Positions 46,616-57,570 of a stretch of 64,000 bases of DNA are shown here, one piece after another. The DNA is from Desmodus rotundus. Taxonomy: Eukaryota; Chordata; Mammalia; Chiroptera; Phyllostomidae. The first letter of the stretch is position 1; every line of letters begins with the position of its first letter. Location of the stretch: contig NC_071389.1 of assembly GCF_022682495.2 (NCBI RefSeq), positions 7,121,199 to 7,185,198 on the forward strand, given 5' to 3'. Below the pieces are notes generated by a model that saw only the letters and a program-made list of their open reading frames with translations, was not told the origin of the DNA and searched no databases. Made by a program: the position numbers and the translations under genes.

Positions 46616-47899
46616 AAAAAACCCCGCAACTTCCTACAGATTTGTGCTGAGCTGGGTCCCGGGACCATCTGTGGGCAGGAAAGGCACCCTTGCTTGGGCA
46701 GTTGGTGAATGTTCAGTATTTTCTTTCTTTTTTTTTTTCTTTCTTGTCACGACACCATCTTTTTAATAATACTAAATAAATATTTTAAAACAATGAGCCC
46801 ATGGTCAGACCATCTGCTCTGGGAAGCCCCTGGCCGGGGAACTGTGGGAAAGACAGCCGGCGGAAAGGTCACCGGGCCCCAGGGAAATCCCACTATCTGA
46901 GGGCTCGGCTTTCAGGAGGACCTGCTTCTCTGGGGGCGGAGTGCTGAGGACCCCGAGGACCTCTTCTTAAAGCAGTCTGCTGCCTCTGAAGGGTCGAGTA
47001 AGTTTCCCCACACACTCACTCATCCACGCGTTTCATCCCCCCCCGTCCAACACAGTGGACGGGTGCTTCTGCCATGACAAACCCGGCGGTCCTGGGTGGC
47101 CAGGGAAGGCAGCCCGGGCCCAGTGAGAGAGCTCCTGAAACCTGAGTGTGTTTTACTATTATTTTAATCTTGAAAACTCACAAACGTGTATTCTTTTTCT
47201 GATCAGGAAATGCGGGGCTAATTTCAGTGGGGGACGAAATGGGGTGATGGTTTATGGAATCCCAGGAAGATTCTGGGATCGGGGGTCTCTGTGCAGGAGA
47301 GCCACGTGCCCATCCCTTCCAGCCTGGGCCCAGGTTCTCTGTCTCCAAGGCCCCGGTCTGGGATCGCAGGGTGCGGCTGCAGCATCGATGCCCAGGAGTC
47401 CCTGTCCACTGGCCGCCAGGCTGCTGCCCCGCAGAAGGGCCAATGAGATCTGTGCAGCCGACGCCTTTCTTCAGACCACAGCCCAAGGGGACCAGGTTCT
47501 CGACAGTGTTGGCCTGAAACGAGAAACCTTTGCTTAATGGGAAAGACGACCCTGGGGCGGCGAAGGCCCAGGCAGCTTGTCCACAGAGTCATGGGCTTTG
47601 GCAGCGAGAGGGCAGTTGCGAAGCACCGGTACTCCCTGCCTGCCGATAGCCCCGGCCTCGGGCCCGTGAGCACGTGTAGGGTGAGGAAGGGGACAGAGGG
47701 CCGGCCCCGAAGTGGCCAGGTTTCCATTTGCTCCGCAGCGAGTGGGCCGCATCCAAGGGTCTGTGGCCCCAAGGAGGGGGGCCGCCTGCTCAGGATTTGC
47801 TGCGAGCTGCAGGCTCAGTCCTCCTCCCTGCCGCCGCCCTGGAGGACAGCTTACTCCCCAGTCACTGCCTTCTTGAGCTCTTCCTCACTTCCTGGGAAG
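46616..47899. other. Intergenic, nothing recognised
   Basis: A T-rich patch lies at 46720-46750 and the remainder is GC-rich. There is no supported gene. Confidence 0.4.
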
Positions 47900-48000
47900 G
47901 TCAGCATGGGGTTCCCATTTCACAGAAACCTAAACTGAGGTTCTGAGGTGGAATTCAGGCGCCCAAGTCATGTAGGTGACAAGTGACAGAGCCGACTCTC
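47900..48000 (+). repeat. MIR SINE fragment
   Basis: 'cccatttcacagaaacctaaactgaggttctgaggtgg' with 'gtgacaagtgacagagccgactctcc' matches the MIR 3' half. Confidence 0.75.
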
Positions 48001-48149
48001 CATCCAGACCACCCACCTCCTCGGGGGGGCTCATCAATTCTTAGCCCCCTGTGGTACGTAGGACCAGCCAGTGGCTCTGTCAGAAGGTGGGGGTGCCTTG
48101 AGCTGACAACAAGGCCACCTACCAAGAAGGTCAAGATCAACTCTGAGGT

Positions 48150-48500
48150 TGTGACCCCGGCCTGGCCTCTGACACTGCCCGTCGGTCCTGTGCTTCAGGC
48201 TCACCCAGCTCTCACCTTACCCCACAGAGCTCCCCCTACAAGGTTGTCCCCCCCTCGTCATTCTGACCTCCCCTCAGATGTCACCTCCCCTTCAGACCTT
48301 CGCTGACGACCCCACTCATGGTCTGGTGTTTGCCCTTATGCTCGTCTGTGTACCTGTCTGTCTGTCTGTCTCTCGGTGCCACTCCCACAGAAGGCTCTGT
48401 TCTGTGAGCTCGTGGGCTCCCCGCCCGCTCACTCTCTGGGTTCCCGGCGCCAGGCAGTGCTCGGGATGCCACAGGTACCGGTCCCAACGTGCCCACGGAG
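48150..48500 (+). repeat. L2 LINE fragment
   Basis: 'cagatgtcacctccccttcagaccttcgctgacgacccc' and 'gaaggctctgttctgtgagctcgtggg' with 'cgccaggcagtgctcgg' follow L2 3' UTR order, decayed. Confidence 0.6.
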
Positions 48501-50030
48501 GGAGTGAACAGCAGGTGACTCTCAGAGCCTGCCTCAGGGAGTCCTACATGTCCCGACTGGACTGCCCGCCTGCCCGCCCTGCTTCCGGTCACACATATTC
48601 TCCCAGCCCCCGCTGTGAGTCCAGGCTGGTCTGTGAACGGGGCAATGGACGGAGATGGCCAGTGACTGCAGACCCCCTTCCCGGTGACCCTGCCTGGGGT
48701 GGGCTGGCCCCCATGCCCCCCTCCTTGGGAACCCAGCCTGTGGCCTGATGGCCCGTGAGGCCAGTCCTATCCACAGGGCCTGGCTCAGAGAGGGCTCTGG
48801 TGACTGAGGCCCAAGCCTGATTGCAGCAGGGAGCCTGGGGCGGTGCCTGTGGCTGGGGGCCCTCAAGCCCACTTTGTGGCCAGGAAGGCCTCTTCCTTTG
48901 CTCCCTAGAGACAGAGCTGGTTGCCCAAGGGCTTGCTCAGGCCACAAACAAGCATAGAGAAGGAGGGGTGGGGAGAAGTTCCCCCTGGAAAACTTGCCTG
49001 AACCCCCCGGGCCAACTTCAGATGAGACAGTCATGCTGGCCCCCCACAACGGCTCTGTCAAGGGCAGGTGCCAGGCCTGCCAGAATCAGGTGCCCACCAG
49101 GCTTCGGGCTTCGGGTGAGGGGAGGGAGAGAGGTGGGGTTTGGCCATCCCACTGGAGTTTGAACTTCAGCCTGGGTCAAATGCCCATTTCTAAACAGATC
49201 ATGTGACCCAGGAGCCAGGGGTGGCAGCGGCATGCTGGGGGGGGGGAGGAGCCCGGCGACAGTCCCCCAGAGGTGACAGCCACGAGCGGGCGGGGCTGCC
49301 GCCACCTGAGAGTGGGCGAGGAGCAGGTTAGCTGGGTGAAAAGTTCACCGCGAGGGATGCTGTCTGTTTCCCTCGCCTAATTTATCCACTATTTGGCTAA
49401 CCTTGCTCTGAACCCAGGCCCCCAGACCCCGCGCCCCTCTCCCCCGCCTCCCCACCGGGCTTCCAAGCCGACACCAGACCTCCTGCCTGCGCCTGGAGGC
49501 GGGGGACACACAGGCCTTGAAGAGGCCTCAGGCCTGAGGGCTGCCCTGGGGGAGAGGCTGGCTGCCCTGCCGGGCAGTGATTTACGGCCTGAGCCTCCCA
49601 TCTTCAGTGACCAAAACACAGTCCGGCTGCTGGCGAGGTCCAGGCCCCTAGTCACCAGTCACGGGCCAGGCCAGCCCTCAGAAGGCGCTCCACCCTGCCA
49701 GCCTCCGCCAAACACACAACTGCTCCCTAGACGGTGACCTTCCCTTCGGGGGCCATCTGTCATCCTGGCCTGGGGCAGGAGCCGGACGCATGGATCAGCC
49801 AGTCTCAGAGGGGAGGCTGGCCTCCTCCCCCAGCCCTGGCCTGGCCTTCCGCCGGCCCTGGCCTCTCCGGGGCTGGTCATGGAGACCCCTCCAAGTCTTA
49901 GCCTCCTTTATCCCAATGTGCAGTGAGGATGTGGAGGGAGGGAATGGTGGGAGACGGGTAGGGGAAGGAGGGCAGGGGAGGGGAGGGGTGGAGGACAGAG
50001 GACAGCCAGGACGACAGGGACAGCCACCCT
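48501..50030. other. Intergenic, GC-rich, nothing recognised
   Basis: No gene is seen. A G-rich run 'ggaggagcccggcgac' region near 49240 and a cluster of G-runs at 49955-49992 stand out. Confidence 0.4.
49955..49992 (+). other. G-run cluster, potential G-quadruplex
   Basis: Successive runs of three to four G ('ggtaggggaaggagggcaggggaggggagggg') satisfy the usual G3+N1-7 pattern on the plus strand. Confidence 0.7.
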
Positions 50031-50034
50031 GGCG

Positions 50035-50115
50035 CCGTGCCAAGCACTTGGCACATGTGATCTCCCATCATCCACACGGCAGCCCCATTTTGTGGCCAAA
50101 AGATGGGGCTGGGAT
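50035..50115 (+). repeat. MIR SINE fragment
   Basis: 'caagcacttggcacatgtgatctcccatcatccacacggcagccccattttgtggcc' is the middle of a MIR. Confidence 0.65.
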
Positions 50116-50639
50116 GGGTGGGGCCACTCTCCTTAGCTCTCCTGGTGGCTGATTGCTGGGCAAGGCTTCCAGCTCAGGCCGCTCTGGCCCCAGAGCCGGC
50201 TCTCAGCCCTGCCTCCACTCTTCCCTCCTTCATGGAAACCCCCTTCCAGCCTTGGGAGAGTAACGTGTGTTAATGTGACCAGTGAAGACACAAAGATGTG
50301 GAAAGCACGAATTGTCCCGCCCCCTCCTGCCCCGCATCCCAAAGTGACCTCCTCTACTTTCTCCGTCAGATTGATGCCCACAAACATGGTGTGCGTGGGT
50401 GCAAGTGTGTATGCGTGCAGGCTGTGTGCAGACGGGGAACCCCTCCTTTGGCACCAACCCGAGCCCGCTGGGGAAGCTCCTTGGCAAGTGCCTGCTGACA
50501 GAAGGGCATGGCTCAGCTCCCAGGCCTGCCCGTCCCACCTGCCGCTGCCCCCCAAATCACCCACCACTTTGCAGCCGCCCCCGCTGCTCTGGATCCTGCC
50601 CTCTGTGTCTAAATAACTGAACGGCTACCCGCTTCTGCC

Positions 50640-51100
50640 CACATCCCCCACGGTCTGCTCTGTCTGAGTCTGGAAAAACCTGTCTACAGCGCAGATGTGA
50701 TCACGTCACTGCCTGTGGTGGAAGGTTCTGGACCCTTACCAGGGCCCATCGTGTCTGCTATGATTTGGCCTCATGGAGCGCGGCAGCCCCTCGCCCGCAT
50801 GCCCTGTCCTGCAGCTGCTCCTGCTTTCTCTGTCGCCTGAACCACTTCTTGGGCTAGGCCTTCTCTCTGACCCTCCCAAAGGAGACTCGCGGGGCCTCAG
50901 TTTACACATCACTCCCTGGAGGGCTGTCCAACCCCCATCTGACACGCATCACATCCGACGCCTCATCACACCAGTTGGGCCCCCCTCCCCCGATGGGCAG
51001 AAGTTTCAGGGAACACACGCTCTGCCTGCTAAGTTCATTGCCACAACCCCCCTCCAGTGCCTGACCGTAGTGTGCCTTTCAGAGCCGTCTGTGGGAAGTT
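50640..51100 (+). repeat. L2 LINE 3' portion
   Basis: 'gcgcagatgtgatcacgtcactgcctgtggtggaagg', 'accagggcccatcgtgtctgctatgatttggcctc', 'gcatgccctgtcctgcagctgctcctg' and 'cgcctgaaccacttcttggg' follow L2 order. Confidence 0.75.
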
Positions 51101-51384
51101 GAAGGGCAGTGAATAAACAGGGCCAACCATGCACCCCTTCTGATATTCCCCGAATCCCTGCATTCCAGAGCCACTGTCCTTGGCTCCCAGAAGGCTTTGC
51201 TGGCCCCAAATGGCCTCTTTCTCCCCTGGACGGGAGCCCCTGCTACCATTCAGGGACAAAAGGCTTTTATAAGTGGTGCAGCCAGGAGGGGCAGAGGCGG
51301 AGGGGGATGGTTGGACCCCAGCAGATCTGCCTCCCTCCACCCCTCAGGGCAGCCCCTCAAGGGACTGCCAGACAGGGCCGGTCA

Positions 51385-51585
51385 AGTGCCAAGCAGCGCA
51401 CCAGCCAACCGCCCCCGGGCGCCCACTGCCTGCCAGTTAGGAGGGGCCAGGAGTCAAGAACAGGGCTGCCAACTGCCTGTCACCACACTGGCCAACTGTC
51501 AGTCAGGAGAGGCCAAAGTCCCCTTTGGGAACTCGGGGCTGCCTGTCAAGGCATGGCCAGCTGTCACTCTGAAAGGCCCAGAGGC
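51385..51585 (+). repeat. Degenerate tandem repeat, about three units of 62-75 bp
   Basis: Three related units each contain a 'ccaactgtcagtcaggagaggcc'-like core: near 51427 (CTGCCTGCCAGTTAGGAGG), 51489 (CTGGCCAACTGTCAGTCAGG) and 51551 (CATGGCCAGCTGTCACTCTG). Units two and three also share 'gggctgcc' starts at about 51463 and 51536. Confidence 0.55.
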
Positions 51586-51739
51586 GAGTCGAAACGTCCA
51601 CCAATGGCCATTCCAGTGACAGCTGATTTTGCTTCCCAGATTCCTTTCACCCTTTTCTGAGCCAGGGCACCCACTGGGTGTGGGGAAACACCCCTCTCCA
51701 ACTCTCAGTCCAGGGGTTTAGGTGGGGTGATTCCCTCCC

Positions 51740-52200
51740 AGGCTGTAAACACAGACCTCATGACTCTGGACTGGCCAATTGGAGCATTGCGTTTCTCTGC
51801 TCACTGTGATTGGTTTGCATGTGGACACGTGACTCAAATCAAGCCAATCAGAACTAATTGTGGATGACTAGAAAGAAACAGTCTTTTTTTCCTGCTTTCC
51901 TTGAACCTGGGAGGGTGTGGGGCCAGAGCTGAGAAGCCAGTTTGCCATCACTAAGAACAAGATGTCTGAGGGCGAAGCCAGCCCCAAGGATGTGGAACTT
52001 AATGACGTGAAAGAGAAACTGGACCTGGATCAGGTCCTGGAAGCACGGCTTGCACCCCTGGATCCAGCTATACCTGAAACCAGTTATCATTGGGCTTTCT
52101 GGTTATGCGAACTAATGACTCCTTCCTTTTGCCTAAGCAAGAATTGTGGGTGGGACCTGTCACCACTCAGGGAGTCTGCCAGTGTTCCGTGGGGAGCCGT
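51740..52200 (+). repeat. Ancient LTR-like interspersed repeat, family not assigned
   Basis: The order 'ctggactggccaattggagcattg', 'gtgacacaaatcaagccaatcagaac'-like, then 'cttgcacccctggatccagctatacctgaaaccag', 'gttatgcgaactaatgactcc' and 'tgcctaagcaag' matches a common mammalian old repeat that looks LTR-derived. It explains the 115-codon frame at 51917-52264. Confidence 0.5.
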
Positions 52201-53264
52201 CTGCCGGCCAGGGCACCAGCCCTTGTGTGAGGCTCAGGGTGGCTCCAGGACAACTCCAGACTGACAGCCACCGACAAACAGCCTCCCTGTTTGTTCTCCC
52301 CACTCCTGGCTGCTGAGGCCTGGGCCCAACTGTCAGAGGCCCCCCAGCTTTGACTCAAACCAGTGATACTGAGAAGTGTGTGTGGAGGGGGTAGGGAGGG
52401 CTCTCTTCAGCAGTGGTAACAGCAGGGAGTATCCCGGGCCACAGGGTCACCCAGGCCCAGACTGTCCTATGGCAGGACTGGGGGCTATGGTCCAGCCTCT
52501 GTCCAAGTCTCAAGCCTGGTTTTCGATCATCCAGACCACTCTGAGCTCCCAACATCCATTCCAGAAACTCTGCAGGTGGAGGCAGGGTCTGTCTGGGGTC
52601 CTGGACAGAGAAGCTGCCAGTCCCTCTTGCCCTCAGGAGGGGCTGAGGACCAGGGGGCACTGGGGAAAACTCAGGAAGGGAACTCCACCTCCTGGATGGC
52701 GCCTGGCAGGCTCCTGCCTTATTTACCACTGTGCATGCCCCCAGTAGGCACCCTCTGAATAAAGTGACCCTAGAGCACCTGGCAGAGGGTTAGGAACATT
52801 TTAGGGGCTCAGAAATTGGCTAGAGGGAGCAACCTGCCATGGGTGCTGGCTCTGTGCCAGACCCTGGGGGTTGAGGGGAGAGAGAGAGAAAGACTGAGGA
52901 TAGGCGGGGGCATGGAAGAAGTGGGCATTCCCTCCTTCCTGGGCCCACAGTGGAGACCCCAGCGAGCTCTGAAAGGACACCCACCTTCAACATGTCTGGT
53001 CACAGAAGGGCCTCAGCTGGCTGCCTGAGGCTGGCCTGCCCTGGCCCACCTGCAGCGGACGAGCAGTGCGTGGGCCGAGGGTGTCAGAATCTGGAGGCGC
53101 TGGGGACCTGGATGGGCCAGGAAGAGGCCCAGCTACACGGCTGGCTGGCTGGCAGTGTGGGTGAATGATGACAGGTAGTATACTCCATTCTTTTTCCAGG
53201 CCCATCTAGGGAGCCTCCAAGAGGCCTTACTAGACTTCTGTCAAAGAACTAGGAAGCCCAGGGT
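52201..53264. other. Intergenic, nothing recognised
   Basis: GC-rich with overlapping chance frames on both strands. No gene is seen. Confidence 0.4.
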
Positions 53265-53395
53265 TAAGCACAAGGGCTTTTCTGCGAGACTCTGGGGTTC
53301 AATTCCTGGCTTTGCCCGTTGCTGGCTGTGTAGCAAGCCCTGGGCAGTGGCTGTATCTCTCTCTGCCTCTGTTCCCTGTGAAGTGTTGGGGGAGT
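53265..53395 (+). repeat. MIR SINE
   Basis: 'ggttaagcacaagggcttttctgcgagactctggggttcaattcctggctttgcccgttgctggctgtgtagcaagccctgggcag' and 'ctctgcctctgttccc' are classic MIR core. Confidence 0.9.
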
Positions 53396-53529
53396 TCACT
53401 ATCAAATGCAGAGGAAGCACCGGGGTCTGTCAGGTACACCAGCTCTACAACGGTTGTAAAACGCATATAACAATAGTCATGTATTCATTTACGAATTGCT
53501 AATTATCAATATCAAATCTACATGCATTC

Positions 53530-53690
53530 ATTTATGCATGTTATTCACTTGATTTTTACAAAAAAACCCACAGAGGACAAGGCTATTGGTGCCACCCTAG
53601 AAACGAGGACAAGGGTGCTTGGGGAGGGTAAAGTGACCTGCCCCAGGTCCCGCGGAGACAGCATTTGGAATGCCAGCCAGATGTCCCTGG
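53530..53690 (+). repeat. MIR SINE fragment
   Basis: 'ttattcacttgatttttacaaaaaaacccacagaggac', 'aaacgaggacaagggtgcttggggagggtaaagtgacctgccccaggtcc' follow MIR 3' order. Confidence 0.7.
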
Positions 53691-56600
53691 GCCCGAAGTC
53701 CAGCCTCCTCCCTTACTGCATGCCCTGTGGCACCTGGCAGGACTGGCCAAGTGGCTGCCCCCAGTCATCTGCTGGTCCTTGGCCCCTGGGGCCTCCCAGT
53801 GTGGCTGAGCAGGGATTGGCCAGGTCAGAACCCAGCCTGCCTGCCCCCACACGAAGCCCACTGCCACGGGACCCCACTGTGGCATTTGGGGGGACGTGGC
53901 TTTGCCTTGTCCCCCTCTCAGCGCGCCTGGGCTCTGGACGTTAACGCGCCCACAGCCGGGCTCTCTCGTGGCCCCAGAGTGGCCTCCCTAAGTGGGATCT
54001 GGTTACATCTCAGCAGCAGCTAAGGAACAAACACAGCTGGTGTCTTCCTCCAAGTGCTGATTTCCTTTGTCTCATGAACATTGAAAAATGAAAGGAATGA
54101 TAAGGATTTAGGGGGGGAGGCAGGCCGGAGAATTCTGCAGTGTTGGCTTCGTTTGCCAAGAGGGCGGCGTGAGGGAGTTTTAAACGGAGTAAGAGTTTCG
54201 AGGGGCGACCTGGAAGGCCCTGGGCGGTTGGAAGCCTCTCGCTTCCTGCTCGGGGGTTCAGGGCCCTCCCCTGGGGGCAGGAGCTTCACATCCCTTCTCT
54301 GTGCTCAGGCCCCTAAACTCTTTGGGCCTCAGACTCCTCCGCTCTTCAAGGTCAAGTCCCACTGCTCTGGGTTGTGATGTAAAAGAAACATGAAAATGTG
54401 TGTTGACCAGGGATTCTCGAGTGGGGGGCGAATTAGCTCCCTGGGGGACCCTCTCAGAACCGTTTTTGGTTGTCACAACTAGGAGGGGAAGGCATCTAGT
54501 GAGCAGAGACAGGGATGCCACCGAACAGCCAGCAGCGCCCAGGACAGCCCCCGATGGAGAATCCTCCCTGTGGAAATGCCTGTGGTGCCCGTGAGAAACA
54601 CACTGGCCCGCCCAGCACATTTAATACGAAACGCCAGTCTTTTATTCCTGGGCCCCATCTGGATGCCTAAGGGAAGGGGGAGGGAGAACAGGTGTATCGG
54701 GAAGAAGGCCACATGCCGATGTCGGCTGCCCGTGACAAAGGTTCTGTCCCTCTCCATTCAGACAGAAGTATTTGCCCATGTCACCCGCGCCCTGCCCTCC
54801 CTCGTTGCCCTGAGCTCATGGAGTGCGCCGTCTGGAGGGCAAGAGGGAGTCGGAGAGGACAAGAGCACGGTAAAGAACCAGGCTCTGAACGTCCCCGGAG
54901 ACGGGACTGGGCCAACGCACCTCGGTGCACACCACGGCGGGAGGCCCTGAGGCCAGGAGAAGGAACGCAGCTGCAGAAGACCACATCCTGTGTGTACGTC
55001 CCCAAAGATGTCGGGTGACATTTGCACGGCCCCCGAACATGCGGGGCTCACGAATCGCACACCTTCGATGTGCTGTGTGAACTCGAAGTCCCTGAAGCTG
55101 CTCCATGTGCAACGATCCTCATGGCAAGTGGAGCGAAGCAGGTGAATGAAATTCGCGCAAGGCTGGGGTGGAGGGCGGAGACTCTGGCTCAGGTGAGACG
55201 CTTCTGGGGGGTGGGGACGTCTGTGGCAGTGCCTGCAGGCGGGGATGGGCAGTGTGGGCCTCGAACAGCTCCGGGGGCTCTCGGTGGCCATGAGCACAGG
55301 GCCTTGGGCATCCCTGCAGAAATGGCCCCTCCCTGCTGCCTCAGTCCAGAGAAGCCCTGACCCTGGGTCGCACAGCTGTGCGCTTGGCCAGGACCCAGAG
55401 GAGGGGAGAGCAGGTCGAGCCACCCCATGGGGCTTTTCCTGACAGCTCCCATGGGTGGCTCTCACAGGGCCCTGCCTCTGAACCCGGCCACGCACCTGAG
55501 GGATCGCTGTACCCAGAGCAACTTCCCAGCGGGGCAGTGGCCATCCTGCCACTCCCAGCAGTGACTTCTCATGGGACTTCTGCATTTATTTTCACCCTGA
55601 GTCACAGAGAGACTTGGGCGCAAAGGGCCTGCCCGTGGCTAGCAACGGCGGAGGTGCCAGAGAAGTGTCCCACCCTGCCCCATGAGTGCTTGAGGTCAGC
55701 GGCCCCATTGCCGATGAAGCGCCTCCCCACGCAGCCCCTTTCCTCAGCCCTCCTCAGGGGCGTCCCTCAGCCCGGCCTATGCCCACGCCAACCAACAGGA
55801 GCCCGCCAGGCCTCCAAGGACCCTGTTCTCCCAGGTCGGGCCAAGGTGGGGTGTCCAGTCTGACAGGGGACAGAAAAGAGAAGCCAAGTTCCAAAGGAAC
55901 AAACCCCGCTGCCCAGGTGCTGAGCAGCATGGAGGGGAGAAAACAATTACAGGCGGGTGAATGAGCGGGGGTCACCTCCTGGCTTTCCTGCAGCAAGAGG
56001 TGTCCTGTGGGCAGCGGGGTCCTGGGAGTGAGCGGTGGGGACTGCTAGCATCACACCGTCCCCTCGAGTTTCTAGAGGCTTCATGCTGGACACAGGAGGG
56101 CAAGGACATGTTGTCCACCCTGCAGGTGGGAGAGGTGACGTCACTCATAGGAGGGGGTCGTAGAGCGGGTGGAACTCCAGAGTCCACCCACCTATAATTG
56201 CTTTTTCCCCTCTGTGCTGCTCAGCACCTGGGCAGCAGGGTTGGTCTGTTTGGGACCTGGCTTCTGTTTTTGGTCTCCCATCAGGCTGGGGCATCCCCAG
56301 GGGCATGCACTGTGTGCCCATCAGAAGGGCTGGGAGTAGGGGTGCTGCGGTCAGTCCAGAAACCTTCTGTCACTCTGGTCGCATCTGGCCATCATTTTGG
56401 TCTGAGGAGAGTCCACCTCTCAGAACGTCCTGGCCCAGGGAGCAGGCCTGTGGCCACAAGACTCTAGTCCTGACCCGAGTCAGGCCAGAGAGCTTGGTCA
56501 CCCGGAACCAAGTCACAATGGGGCTGGGTGCCCACCTCCAATATGGTTCTCTTTGGTGATGGGGAGGAGCCCCAGGCACACAACCGGGTCATTGCCCAGG

Positions 56601-57409
56601 GCCCAGGTCTCCTTCCCAGGGTGGGTACACCCTGTCCTGGCCCCTGGGGTTCGGGGAGCCAGAGGGCTGTGCTCGGCTGTGCCCGAGGGGCAGAATTAGC
56701 TCTCCACTCTCACTCTCCAAGCTCTCCAAGCAGCCAAACCATCTCGGGGAGGAACCAGGATGGGCCTCCTGGGAACCTGCCCAAGGCTTTCTCCCTGGTT
56801 CCTCTGGGAAAAGATCCAGAAAAAGACGAAAAGTGTCCAATCAGAGAGGGAGGGGGTAGGGTGGGACCAAGCCCTGGGGCTCTGAGCAGCCCCAAGGCCC
56901 CACCGAGGCCAAGACCGCGACTTTGTTCCCCGTGGGCCCTGGGGAGGTCTGGTGGGGCCTGCGCCCTCTCAGACCCCCAGGGTCCTCTCTGCATTCCGGG
57001 CCTGCAGGCCAGACGCAACTTCATGGAGACCTCAGGCGTCGAGTCCTCTCCAGAGGGTTGCCCTGTAGTCAGGCCGTGAGCACAGAGATCTCTGTCACTC
57101 AGGAATGCTCAATAAAGTCGGGGCTCCACAAATGTGACCCCCACCCTTTCTTCCTCCTCTATCCCTGCTCCCTGAGTTGAGTCTGCCCCCAGCAGATCTC
57201 CTGGGAGCGACAGTGACAGGCCCCGCCTGTGGGCCGGGCAGCACCGAGCCCAGGGGCCCACCCTGGTGGCCTGATGTGCCCAAGCAAGGTGATGCGTGGA
57301 CACTCCGGGCCTGACCTCAGCAGGCTGGCAAGGGTGCCAGGAAGACCCCTTTAGTGCCTTTCTCCCCTGCTCTCCCACAGTTTGGTGGCACTTGTCCTCA
57401 AGGACCAAA
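53691..57409. other. Intergenic, GC-rich, no supported gene
   Basis: A 275-codon minus frame at 54758-55585 is followed by a minus AATAAA at 54641-54646, but I see no family resemblance. The part at 55020-55110 reads, on the minus strand, like decayed old LINE-1. Other frames are shorter and overlapped on both strands. Confidence 0.4.
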
Positions 57410-57570
57410 ATGAAGGTGATGCAGTAGGCAAGGGGGCTTGTGGGTCAGGTGGAGCCGGGTTCAAATTCTGGCCCTGGCTCTCACCAGCCCCATAGGCCCG
57501 GGCATGCAACTTCCCTGCCATGAGCCTTTTCTCACCTGCAAAATGGTCTTTCTAACACCCCCTTAAAAAA
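57410..57570 (+). repeat. MIR SINE
   Basis: 'gtggagccgggttcaaattctggccctggctctcaccagcccc', 'gcatgcaacttccctgccatgagccttttctcacctgcaaaatgg' match MIR; a run of 11 A follows at 57566-57576. Confidence 0.9.

Noticed and set aside
51917..52264. 115-codon frame beginning MGPELRSQFAITKNKMSEGE, which looks protein-like
   Set aside because: The nucleotide sequence matches a common ancient LTR-like repeat ('ggatccagctatacctgaaaccag'), so the frame is repeat-derived.
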